Shown: in pieces, positions 16,575 to 24,310 of the stretch
How positions within the stretch are numbered: position 1 is the stretch's first letter
Layout of the letters: the number at the start of each line of letters is the position of its first letter
Assembly: GCF_001512295.1 (NCBI RefSeq)
Contig: NZ_LNUP01000002.1
Coordinates: forward strand, 1,489,446-1,553,445
Length of the DNA: 64,000 nt
From: Pseudomonas sp. EpS/L25
Lineage (GTDB): Bacteria; Pseudomonadota; Gammaproteobacteria; Pseudomonadales; Pseudomonadaceae
Direction: 5' to 3'
Notes under the pieces: generated by a model
What the model was told of the DNA's origin: nothing
What the model saw: only the letters and a program-made list of their open reading frames with translations
The model's database searches: none
Made by a program: the position numbers and the translations under genes

Positions 16575-17459
16575 TCAACGCCCGGAAGCCTCGTCCGCGA
16601 CGCATGCCCAGCAACGCTCGAAATCCTCGCGCCAGTCGGGCAGGGCGAAGGGCAGCAGCGCCTGGACCTTGCTGCAATCCAGGCGCGAGTCGCGAGGCCG
16701 GGTCGCGGGAGTAGGATAGTTGTCGGTGGAGGTGGGATAGAGGCGGGCCCGCAGCTCGCCGCGCTCCGCCAGGCGTTCGGCGATGGCATGGGCGAATCCG
16801 TGCCAGGAGGTCTGGCCGGCGTTGGTCAGGTGGTAGAGCCCGCTGCTGTCCCGTCGTTCGAGCAGGCGCTCGACCAGGTGGCGCGTCGCCCGGGCGATGG
16901 TGGGGGCCCAGGTAGGCGCGCCCAGTTGATCGTCCACTACGTGCAGCTCATCGCGTTCGGCGAGCAACTGCCGCATGGTGTTGAAGAAGCAGGGACCGTC
17001 ATGGGAGTAGACCCAGGAGGTCCGCAGCACCAGGGCTCGCCCCCCGGCCGCCAGCACGGCCTGCTCCCCGGCCAACTTGGAGCGACCGTAGACGCTCAGG
17101 GGCGCGGGTGCGCAGTTCTCGCTATAGGGGCGGCCACGGCTACCGTCGAAGACGTAGTCGGTCGAGTAGTGCACGAAGGGGATATCCCGTTCGCAAGCCC
17201 ACTCGGCCAGGATCTGCGGCGCATGGGCGTTGATGGCGGCGGCACGGTCGACATCCTTTTCGGCCTGATCGACAGCGGTATAGGCCGCTGCGTTGATGAT
17301 GAGGTCCGGAGTCAGTCGATCGAAGGTGGCACGCAGCCGATGGGTCTGGCTCAGATCGAGTTCTGCCTGACCGATGACGGTCAGCGAATGGGTGTTGCCG
17401 AATTCGCGCTGCAGGGCGCGCGAAACCTGGCCGGAACGGCCGGTGATCACAATATTCAT
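16575..17459 (-). CDS. rfbD: dTDP-4-dehydrorhamnose reductase (RmlD family)
   Basis: 294 aa, Rossmann-fold SDR enzyme that reduces dTDP-4-keto-L-rhamnose to dTDP-L-rhamnose. N-terminal nucleotide site ITGRSGQVSRAL, INAAAYTAVDQAEKD, YSTDYVFDG, and the catalytic Y-x3-K in SVYGRSKLAGE are all seen. ATG 17459 gives the normal length; a longer reading upstream has no family sequence. The usual partners rmlA, rmlB and rmlC are not in the window, so it stands alone beside the catalase pseudogene. It may be a second, horizontally gained copy or a relocated one. Confidence 0.92.
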   Translation of the reverse strand: MNIVITGRSGQVSRALQREFGNTHSLTVIGQAELDLSQTHRLRATFDRLTPDLIINAAAYTAVDQAEKDVDRAAAINAHAPQILAEWACERDIPFVHYSTDYVFDGSRGRPYSENCAPAPLSVYGRSKLAGEQAVLAAGGRALVLRTSWVYSHDGPCFFNTMRQLLAERDELHVVDDQLGAPTWAPTIARATRHLVERLLERRDSSGLYHLTNAGQTSWHGFAHAIAERLAERGELRARLYPTSTDNYPTPATRPRDSRLDCSKVQALLPFALPDWREDFERCWACVADEASGR

Positions 17460-17708
17460 GAAAGCTTGCCTGGACGCCTTCAGCGGAAGGCGTTCGTCCT
17501 GAAATCGATGCTCGAAAAGCCCTGGGCTTTTCCCATGCGAAACGAAACCTGCCGCCATCGGCGACAACTGCTCGGTTCCAATCGTCTTCCTGGAGAAGAC
17601 TGACGGCCGCTGTCTATGGCGGAGTGGGCATCGATTTGGCGGACGTGGCGGTCATGGTTCACCCGGTGGACTGGATATGCGGCTAGGACTGCCGTTCGTC
17701 GGTGTAGT

Positions 17709-18530
17709 TCAGCGCCGGTGCAGGCGCGTGAGCAGCTTGCCAAGCTGCAGCCCTGCCGTCGAGGTGGTCAGCAGAGCGGTATGGAGAACCTGTTCAAGTT
17801 CGCGGATGTTTCCCGGCCAGGGATAGTCGATCAGGGCGGCTTCGTCGTCGGACGTCAGGGCAGGGGGCGCGCAGCCAAGACGTTCAGCGTGCTGAGCGAG
17901 AAAATGTCGGGCGAGGGGCAGCAGGTCGGCCGGTCGCTCACGCAGCGGCGGGATGGAGACAAGCCCCGGACCGATGAACTCCCACAGCCGGACCTCGAAA
18001 TGCCCGGCCTCGACCGCTTGTGCCAACTCCACGCTGGAGCCGGCGATCAGGCGCACATCGACCTCGGTGCGTTGACTGCTGCCCAGGCGCAGGATGCTGC
18101 CTTCCTGCAGAACCCTCGCCAGTTCCTGCTGCAGCTCCCTGGGCAGGTCGGCGATTTCATCCAGATAGAGGCTGCCACCATTGGCGGTGCCGAACCAGCC
18201 CACGCGACTGCCCGAGGTGCCGGCATAGGCGCGCGGAACATAGCCGAACAACTCGGCGGCACCATGGCGCCGGCTCAGGGAGGCGCAGTTCAGGCTGCTG
18301 AACAGGCCGGTACGGCCGCTACGCTCGTGCAGTCGGCGGGCCAGCAATTCGCGGCCCGTCCCCCATTCGCCGGCCAGCACCACGGGCTGCACCTGGGGGG
18401 CCAGCTCATCGAGCTGCGTGAGCAGGTGCCGTGAGCGGGGATCGGCGAAGGCCAGCGCCTTGGCGCGGATGGTCAGGTTGCTCTGCTGCTCCGCGGGAAC
18501 GATCAACAGGTCGGAAGAGGTGGTAGGCAT
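17709..18530 (-). CDS. Degenerate sigma-54-type AAA+ domain protein without HTH
   Basis: About 273 aa, clearly related to the sigma-54 activator domain (compare the intact gene at 25250-26335). The changes are striking. The Walker A motif GETGTGKE is GEWGTGRE, so the ATP-binding Lys is Arg. The sigma-54-contacting GAFTGA loop is replaced by RAYAGTSGSR. The N-S/N-C-A-S-L-S region is shortened, and the protein ends after the AAA+ lid with no Fis-type HTH. Walker B (LYLDEIADLP) and NIRELEQVLHTALL remain. It probably cannot open promoters; a partner or decoy role, or slow decay, is possible. Start ATG 18530 or TTG 18551; both have poor ribosome sites. Confidence 0.75.
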   Translation of the reverse strand: MPTTSSDLLIVPAEQQSNLTIRAKALAFADPRSRHLLTQLDELAPQVQPVVLAGEWGTGRELLARRLHERSGRTGLFSSLNCASLSRRHGAAELFGYVPRAYAGTSGSRVGWFGTANGGSLYLDEIADLPRELQQELARVLQEGSILRLGSSQRTEVDVRLIAGSSVELAQAVEAGHFEVRLWEFIGPGLVSIPPLRERPADLLPLARHFLAQHAERLGCAPPALTSDDEAALIDYPWPGNIRELEQVLHTALLTTSTAGLQLGKLLTRLHRR

Positions 18531-18671
18531 GCCGGTATCACTGCAACGCAAAGTCCCATGATAGCGGTGCTGATTTATAGCTAAAAATAAGTATTTTTTA
18601 TTCGCTTATCGTATTTGGCTATTTGAAATGAGGGCCATCCGGCAGGCGGCGGTATAGAATCTTGGCCTGAC

Positions 18672-18704
18672 CAGGAACGCCGGAGCTTCGTGCTCCCGTT
18701 CCTG
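18672..18704 (+). promoter_or_regulatory. Hairpin in the crcB leader
   Basis: CAGGAACG (18672-18679) pairs with CGTTCCTG (18697-18704), enclosing a second stem GGAGC/GCTCC with a TTCGT loop. It lies 32 bases before the crcB start, behind an AT-rich stretch (18560-18625) that probably holds promoters for both directions. I do not see the conserved fluoride-riboswitch bases, so its role is open. Confidence 0.45.
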
Positions 18705-18735
18705 CCGATCGATCCTTAGGCTAAGAGGCGCTGCT

Positions 18736-19119
18736 TTGGCTTTTTCCCTGCTGGCGGTGATCATCGGTGGCGCCCTGGGGTGCGTGCTGCGCTGGTTGTT
18801 CGCCTTGAAGTTGAATGGTCTCTTTCCTTCGCTGCCCCTGGGTACCCTGGCGGTCAATCTCATTGGCTGCCTGGTCATCGGCCTGGCCCTGGCCTGGTTC
18901 GCCAAGGTGCCAGACATGGAACCGGTGTGGCGTACTCTCATCACCACGGGGTTCTGTGGCGGCCTGACGACCTTCTCCAGTTTCTCCGCGGAAGTCATCA
19001 CCCTGCTACAGGAGGGCAAGCCCGGTTGGGCGCTGGCCACCGTCGGGGCCCATCTGAGCGGTTCGCTGGCGATGACGGCCTTGGGCTTCGGCCTGGTCCA
19101 TTGGGCGTACCGCGCCTAG
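18736..19119 (+). CDS. crcB: Fluoride exporter CrcB/Fluc
   Basis: 127 aa with four membrane helices. Dual-topology inner-membrane channel that lets fluoride out. Family motifs: [10 protein letters not shown] near the N-terminus, [16 protein letters not shown] (pore Asn) and [17 protein letters not shown], containing the Phe-box/Thr-Ser segment and central Na+ site. The start is TTG at 18736 with AGAGG seven bases upstream. It is followed after 16 bases by a small unknown gene, probably cotranscribed. Confidence 0.93.
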   Translation: MAFSLLAVIIGGALGCVLRWLFALKLNGLFPSLPLGTLAVNLIGCLVIGLALAWFAKVPDMEPVWRTLITTGFCGGLTTFSSFSAEVITLLQEGKPGWALATVGAHLSGSLAMTALGFGLVHWAYRA

Positions 19120-19135
19120 CGCGGCGGAGGTTGCG

Positions 19136-19528
19136 ATGATCTCTCTGCGTGCTCCCTGCCCGCCCGGTGTCTGTAGTTGTGATCGGGATGGCGTATTGGC
19201 CGACCCGACTCGCGATGCGCGGCCCTTGCTGCTCAATCGCCAGGAGGAGCAGCGCCTGCTCCAGCGACTCGAGGCGGTCGGCAGCCTGGCCGATCTGCGG
19301 CGGCTGCAACAGCGGTTGCAGGAGCAACTGGGCATTTGCCTGGAGATCGCGCCGGGGCCCGGAGAGGTGCGCAGCGCCCGGGGCCTGTCGATCAAGCTGC
19401 AGCCACGTCCGGGGTTGTGTCGCAAGCTGCATCAGTCAATCCCGGCCGCCATTCGCCGTGGCCTGACGCAGCGTCCGGAAATCCTCTACGCCCTGCTCAA
19501 CGCCAACGACCTGCTCCGCGACGCCTGA
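19136..19528 (+). CDS. Hypothetical Cys-motif protein, 130 aa
   Basis: Not recognised as a named family. The N-terminus has CPPGVCSC (residues 8-15), followed by DRDGVLADPTRDARPLLLNRQEEQRLLQRLEAV, a charged helical segment and a basic C-terminal half ending LNANDLLRDA. The start ATG follows GGAGG. The Cys cluster near the N-terminus suggests metal binding, which is inference. It follows crcB by 16 bases and converges with xthA. Confidence 0.72.
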   Translation: MISLRAPCPPGVCSCDRDGVLADPTRDARPLLLNRQEEQRLLQRLEAVGSLADLRRLQQRLQEQLGICLEIAPGPGEVRSARGLSIKLQPRPGLCRKLHQSIPAAIRRGLTQRPEILYALLNANDLLRDA

Positions 19529-19534
19529 CACTCG

Positions 19535-20323
19535 TCAGGCCGGCGCTGCGACGCTGATCCAGGTCGGCGCATGGTCGCTGGTCTTCTCCAGATCCCTCAC
19601 CCAGCGATGCACACCGGCATCCAGCAGGCCGGGCGCGAGCGACGGACTGAGCAGAAGGTGGTCGATGCGCAGCCCGGCATTGCGTTGCCAGCGCTGACGG
19701 AAGTAATCCCAGTAGGTGTAGATCGCCTCGTCGGGATGCCGGGCGCGTAGGGCATCCAGCCAGCCCTGGTCGAGCAGGCGCTGGAAACAGGCGCGGCTCT
19801 CCGGCTGCAGCAGGGCGTCCTTGCGCCAGGACTTCGGATCGTAGATATCGCGGTCGGTGGGGACGACGTTGTAGTCGCCGGCCATGACCACCGGATGGCC
19901 GCTGTCCAGTAGCCCCTGGGCATGCTCGAGCAGGCGCGCGAACCAGGCCAGCTTGTACTCGAACTTGGGGCCCGGCCAGGGATTGCCGTTGGGGAGATAG
20001 AGGCAGCCGACCACGATGCCCTTCACCGCCGCTTCCAGATAGCGCCGCTGGGGATCGTCCGCCAGGCCGGGCAGGCCGCGACGGATCTCCAGTGGCTGGT
20101 CGCCACGCGCGAGGATGGCGACGCCGTTCCAGGACGGCTGGCCCTCCCAGAGCGCGCCGTAGCCGGCCGCCGCCAGCTCCGCTTCGGGAAAGTCGGGGCT
20201 CTTGGCCTTGAGTTCCTGCAGGCAGACGATATCCGGCTGCTCCCGCTCCAGCCACTGGAGGAGGATGGGAAGTCGCGCCCGGATACCGTTGACGTTGTAG
20301 GTGGCGAGGGTAAGGGCGGCCAT
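19535..20323 (-). CDS. xthA: Exodeoxyribonuclease III
   Basis: 262 aa, AP endonuclease/3'-exonuclease of base excision repair. Metal and catalytic residues are visible in LATYNVNGIRAR (Asn), VCLQELKA (Glu), VVMAGDYNVVPTDRDIYD (Asp/Asn), IDHLLLS (Asp) and KTSDHAPTWI (catalytic His). The ATG at 20323 has AGGAA six bases upstream; a Met at 20353 is possible but lacks family sequence. Pseudomonads often carry a second exoIII-like gene, so the symbol is by family. Confidence 0.93.
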   Translation of the reverse strand: MAALTLATYNVNGIRARLPILLQWLEREQPDIVCLQELKAKSPDFPEAELAAAGYGALWEGQPSWNGVAILARGDQPLEIRRGLPGLADDPQRRYLEAAVKGIVVGCLYLPNGNPWPGPKFEYKLAWFARLLEHAQGLLDSGHPVVMAGDYNVVPTDRDIYDPKSWRKDALLQPESRACFQRLLDQGWLDALRARHPDEAIYTYWDYFRQRWQRNAGLRIDHLLLSPSLAPGLLDAGVHRWVRDLEKTSDHAPTWISVAAPA

Positions 20324-20353
20324 GGTGGGTTCCTGAGCGGGGGATGTAGCCAT

Positions 20354-20774
20354 GACCGGCTGGCCGGGACGTCGGTTCCCTGTAAGGATATATGTGACCT
20401 GGTTATCGTTATTTGATGACTTACTTTTTTTGGCACCTTAGGGAACTTTTTGGCCGCTAACGCTGAATTGCCGGAAAAAAATTGGCGATTCGACCGAAAG
20501 TTCCATTTCGATTGTGGCTACTGTGTTACTTCGCTCATCGTGCCGACGAACGGGTTTTCTATTAATTTGTTTAAAATCAACTGCTTATATTTGATTTTAG
20601 TAATGGCTAAATAATGGCCGCAGCAGTCGGGAGAGGAAGTTGGCATATCGCTTGAATGAGTGGACATGCCTGGAGGCGTCGTCTCGCTGAAGAGTGTCAG
20701 CGAGGTCCTTCTCTCACTTCATATCGGCCGTTGTTCAGGGAGTGCGTTCACGGGTCGATCTAGCGCAGCTGGTG
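20354..20774. other. AT-rich upstream region of the GH5 gene
   Basis: About 420 bases with much lower GC than the neighbouring genes, especially 20385-20640 (for example GTTATTTGATGACTTACTTTT and TTAATTTGTTTAAAATCAAC). No gene, tRNA or known repeat was recognised. It probably holds the promoter and regulators of the secreted GH5 protein. Horizontal gain is possible but not shown. Confidence 0.55.
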
Positions 20775-23465
20775 ATGATGAAACCATCTTTCCTGAAATT
20801 CCCCCGCTGGACAGCGCGTGCGCTGCCCTTCGTCGCCGCTCTGGCGATCATGCCCACCGCCAAGGCCGAACAGGTCAACCTGGTGGGGCTCAATCTTTCC
20901 GGCGCCGGCTTCGCCGGCCAGGTGCTGCCAGGGGTCAACGGTACCCACTACATCTTCCCCGTGGAGGCCTACTTCAAGCAGTGGAGCGCCAAGGGCATCA
21001 AGTTGATCCGTTTCCCGGTGATCTGGGAGCGGCTGCAGCCGGTGCTGGGCGGTCCGCTGGACCCGACCTATGCCGCCCTGGTGGACGAGACCTTCGCCAA
21101 TGCGCAGAAGTACGGCATGCGCATCATCCTCGACCTGCACAACTACACCTTCTATCGCGGTTCGGTGATCGGCAGTGCTGCCGTCCCCTACACCCGCTAT
21201 CAGGAGATCATGACCCGTATCGCCCAGCGCTGGAGCAATCAGCCGTCGCTGTACGCCTACGACATCATGAACGAGCCCCACGATTCCATGGCGCAGTGGC
21301 CGATCGCGGCCCAGTACGGCATCAATGGCGTGCGCGCGGTGGACAAGACCCGGATCATCATGATCGAGGGCAATGGCTGGTCGGAGGCAACCCGCTGGCC
21401 GCTGTGGAACGACGCCCTGCTGGCGCTCAAGGATCCTTCGGACAACCTGGTCTTCCAGGCGCATTCCTATTTCGACGAAAGCGCCGGCGGCAACTACACC
21501 GGGATCGACGTGGGCAAGCTCAGCCAGGATTATGGCGTGGAGCGCGTGCGGCCCTTCGTCGAGTGGCTGAAGAAGAACAACAAGAAGGGCATGATCGGCG
21601 AGTTCGGCGTGCCGGATAACGATCCCCGTTGGCTGCCGCTGATGGATCGCATGCTGGCCTACCTCAAGCAGAACTGCATTCCGGCCACCTATTGGGCCGC
21701 AGGCCCGGGCTGGGGCAACTATTTCCTGTCGGTGGAGCCGATCAATGGCGTCGACCGCCCGCAGTGGCCGACCCTGCGCAAATACATCGATGACAGCAGC
21801 TGCACCGCCATCGGCCCCCTGGGCAGTGGCGCGGCGACCACGCCGGCCAGCGGGACGGGTACGGCTGGCGGTTCCAGCAACAACAGTGGTGCGGGCAGCG
21901 GCACCGGCGGCTCCGGCTCCACCAGTGGCGGCACGGCAGGCGCGGGGGCTGCAGCCGGGACGGGCAGCGCGGGGGGCGCGACCACCACCGGGGTGACCAC
22001 CTCGATCAACGACTTCACCAACGAAGACTGGCTGCACGGCGTCTATCGCAAGGCTGCCGGCTTCTCCATTCCGGCATCGGCGGTGAACGTGGACGCCTTC
22101 AAGGTCGGCGCCCTCATCACCCCGGCGGATGGCAAGAGCTACAAGGTGACCTACGCCCAGGTCGTGGGCAGCAACATGAGCGTGTTCATCGAGAGCCCGC
22201 AGCTGGATGGCAATCTCTTCGGCTATCCGAAGACGCTGCGCACCGGGGCTACCACCTCTGGCTCGGCCGTCAGCGTGCCGGGTACCGGCAGCAGTAGCGG
22301 TACGACGGGATCGACCGGCAGCTCGGGTAGCTCCTCGGGTTCCGGCTCGGGCAGCAGTGCGGGCAGTGCGACGCCGGCCGTGACCTTGCCGGTCGTGACC
22401 ACACCCGCCCCCAGCACCGGCAGCACCACGCCGACCACCACGGTACCGACGCCCAGCGGATCGTCCTCGACGCCCACGGGTTCCAGTACGCCGGCGACGA
22501 ATGCCAGCAAGCTGAGCCTGGTGGGCCTGAACTTCTCGGGGGCCGCCTTCGCGCCCCAGGTGCTGCCCGGTGTGGTCAACGTCAGCTACATCATGCCCGG
22601 CGAGGCGAATTTCCAGCAGTGGAGCGCCAAGGGCGTACGGCTGATCCGCTTCCCGGTGATCTGGGAACGGCTGCAGACGCGCTTCTTCGGCAGCCTGGAG
22701 CAGGGTTACAGCCAGCAGATCACCCAGGTGCTGGAGCTGGCCAAGAAGTACAACATGAAGGTGATCCTGGCGCTGGACAATGGTGGTCGCTACAAGGGCA
22801 CCCTGATCGGTACCGGGACCGTCACCAACTTCAATTACTGGGATCTGATGTATCGCCTGGCCTTCCAGTGGGGCAACCATGCCGCGCTCTACGGCTACGA
22901 CATCATGGGCAAGCCCAATGGCGCCGACAGCGGCTGGCCGGTAACGGCGCAGTCCGGGATCGACGGCGTCCGCACCATGGATCGCATCCATCCGGTGATC
23001 GTCCAGGGCAACGCCTGGGGTAGCGCGGCCAACTGGCCGGGCGTCAGCAACGCCTTGCTGAATCTGAAGGACCCGGCCAACAACCTGATCTATGCGGCCA
23101 ACGTCTACCTGGACCAGGACGGCAGCGGCAACTACGCGGCGCAGGACATGACCGGCTTCGATCCGCAGGTGGGGGTCAATCGCGTCAAGCCCTTCGTCGA
23201 GTGGCTCAAGCGCAATGGCAAGCGCGGCATGATCGCGGAGTTCGGCGTACCGGCGGGTGACAGCCGTTGGCTGGCAGCCACTGACAATCTGCTGGCCTAT
23301 CTGCAGCAGAACTGCATGCCGCTGACCTACTGGGCCGCTGGCCCGGGCTGGGGCAACCATGCGCTGGCGGTGGAGCCAGTGAACGGCGCCGAGCGGCCGC
23401 AATGGCCGACGCTGAAGAAGTACGTGGATGCGAGCAACAGCTGTACTGCGATAGGACCGCGTTGA
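20775..23465 (+). CDS. Secreted tandem GH5 glycoside hydrolase (second domain lacks catalytic acid)
   Basis: About 896 aa. A signal peptide (MMKPSFLKFPRWTARALPFVAALAIMPTAKA) is followed by GH5 domain 1 (about residues 33-355), a Ser/Gly/Thr linker, a ~80-residue module (about 408-490, TSINDFTNEDWLHGVYRKAAGF), a second Ser/Thr/Pro linker, and GH5-like domain 2 (about 577-896). Domain 1 has the acid/base E167 in DIMNEPHD, the nucleophile E276 in IGEFGVP and DLHNY. In domain 2 NEP reads GKP (K713), DLHNY reads ALDNG and QAHSYFD reads AANVYLD, while the nucleophile-like E822 in AEFGVP is kept. Domain 1 should cleave a beta-glucan or mannan. Domain 2 is probably inactive and may bind the substrate. 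No cellulose synthase genes are adjacent. ATG 20775 or 20778; upstream ribosome site is weak. Confidence 0.9.
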   Translation: MMKPSFLKFPRWTARALPFVAALAIMPTAKAEQVNLVGLNLSGAGFAGQVLPGVNGTHYIFPVEAYFKQWSAKGIKLIRFPVIWERLQPVLGGPLDPTYAALVDETFANAQKYGMRIILDLHNYTFYRGSVIGSAAVPYTRYQEIMTRIAQRWSNQPSLYAYDIMNEPHDSMAQWPIAAQYGINGVRAVDKTRIIMIEGNGWSEATRWPLWNDALLALKDPSDNLVFQAHSYFDESAGGNYTGIDVGKLSQDYGVERVRPFVEWLKKNNKKGMIGEFGVPDNDPRWLPLMDRMLAYLKQNCIPATYWAAGPGWGNYFLSVEPINGVDRPQWPTLRKYIDDSSCTAIGPLGSGAATTPASGTGTAGGSSNNSGAGSGTGGSGSTSGGTAGAGAAAGTGSAGGATTTGVTTSINDFTNEDWLHGVYRKAAGFSIPASAVNVDAFKVGALITPADGKSYKVTYAQVVGSNMSVFIESPQLDGNLFGYPKTLRTGATTSGSAVSVPGTGSSSGTTGSTGSSGSSSGSGSGSSAGSATPAVTLPVVTTPAPSTGSTTPTTTVPTPSGSSSTPTGSSTPATNASKLSLVGLNFSGAAFAPQVLPGVVNVSYIMPGEANFQQWSAKGVRLIRFPVIWERLQTRFFGSLEQGYSQQITQVLELAKKYNMKVILALDNGGRYKGTLIGTGTVTNFNYWDLMYRLAFQWGNHAALYGYDIMGKPNGADSGWPVTAQSGIDGVRTMDRIHPVIVQGNAWGSAANWPGVSNALLNLKDPANNLIYAANVYLDQDGSGNYAAQDMTGFDPQVGVNRVKPFVEWLKRNGKRGMIAEFGVPAGDSRWLAATDNLLAYLQQNCMPLTYWAAGPGWGNHALAVEPVNGAERPQWPTLKKYVDASNSCTAIGPR

Positions 23466-23485
23466 GAATGACGCTCTGAAAATGG

Positions 23486-23522
23486 ACGGCGACGAGACCT
23501 CTGGTGTCGTCGCCGTTCCTTC
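23486..23522 (+). terminator. Probable terminator after the GH5 gene
   Basis: ACGGCGACGA (23486-23495) pairs perfectly with TCGTCGCCGT (23507-23516), followed by TCCTTC. It lies 20 bases after the stop. The T-run is weak. Confidence 0.6.
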
Positions 23523-23676
23523 ATCCCGCGCAGCGAAGGCTGCGTCAGCGGGTGGCGGAACGCCAGCAGCAGAGGCTCTGGAACAGGCTCCGTACGGACG
23601 ACGAACGGCTATAGCTTGACTTATAAACCCGCGAGTAGAGTCGAATCCGATATTTCTCGCACAAGGAGCAGGTGCC

Positions 23677-23865
23677 ATGACGCAATCCACCCAGCAGCGG
23701 CTGCAGAATCTGGAAGAACAGATTCGCGACCACCGTCAGGAGCTGGCCCGGAGCCGCCAGAGCTTCCAGGAACAGTTCGTCATCTATACCAAGAAATACG
23801 CCCGGCTCAGCGTGCTCGAAGCCCAGTTGGAGCTGGTGCGCAATAACGTCAAGGCCCCCGGCTGA
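23677..23865 (+). CDS. Small coiled-coil protein, unknown function
   Basis: 62 aa, almost entirely one amphipathic helix (TQQRLQNLEEQIRDHRQELARS...LEAQLELVRNNV) with heptad spacing of Leu/Ile/Val. AAGGAG lies nine bases before the ATG. No Cys, no signal and no membrane span. I do not recognise a family. It stands between the GH5 gene and a convergent FKBP gene. Confidence 0.68.
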   Translation: MTQSTQQRLQNLEEQIRDHRQELARSRQSFQEQFVIYTKKYARLSVLEAQLELVRNNVKAPG

Positions 23866-23901
23866 GGCGCTTTCCGCCGTCCCTTCGGCCGTGGCCCGCC
23901 T

Positions 23902-24243
23902 TCAATCGTCCCGGGTCAGCACTTCCAGCAATTCGATCTCGAAGGTGAGATTGGCATTGGGCTTGATCAGCGCACCGACCTGGCGTTCGCCATAGGCCAG
24001 GGGCGCTGGCACTTCCAGCCGGCGCTTGCCGCCTACCCGCATTCCCATCAGGCCCAGATCCCAACCCTTGATCACCCGTCCGGTGCCGATGACGCATTGG
24101 AACGGGCGCCCCTTGGCGCGGGACGAATCGAACAGGGTGCCGTCGTCCAGCCAGCCTTCGTAGTGGGTGGTGATCAGGGCGCCCTTGACCACGGCCCTGC
24201 CGTCGCCTTCAACCAGATCCTCGATCCGTACCTCGTCGCTCAT
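23902..24243 (-). CDS. FKBP-type peptidyl-prolyl cis-trans isomerase
   Basis: 113 aa single FKBP domain without signal peptide, so cytoplasmic. Active-site residues are visible: THYEGWLDDGTLFDSS (Tyr, Asp), PFQCVIGTGRVIKGWDLGLMGM (Val-Ile, Trp) and the C-terminal LTFEIELLEV. It speeds prolyl isomerisation in folding. It is convergent with the coiled-coil peptide; pirin lies upstream on the same strand with 67 bases between. Confidence 0.93.
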   Translation of the reverse strand: MSDEVRIEDLVEGDGRAVVKGALITTHYEGWLDDGTLFDSSRAKGRPFQCVIGTGRVIKGWDLGLMGMRVGGKRRLEVPAPLAYGERQVGALIKPNANLTFEIELLEVLTRDD

Positions 24244-24310
24244 CGTCGCGCTCCAGCCAAAAGGCGGAGTCTAGCCTGTCCGGCAGCGGGCGCGGCGTGG
24301 CCTTGTCTGC

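Noticed and set aside
18560..18735. Fluoride riboswitch before crcB
   Set aside because: I could not find the conserved pseudoknot bases; only a plain hairpin is visible.
20760..23690. 976-residue open frame antisense to the GH5 gene
   Set aside because: Mirrors the third-position GC of the real gene; no domain or ribosome site, and the repetitive Arg/Gly part is the complement of the Ser/Gly linker.
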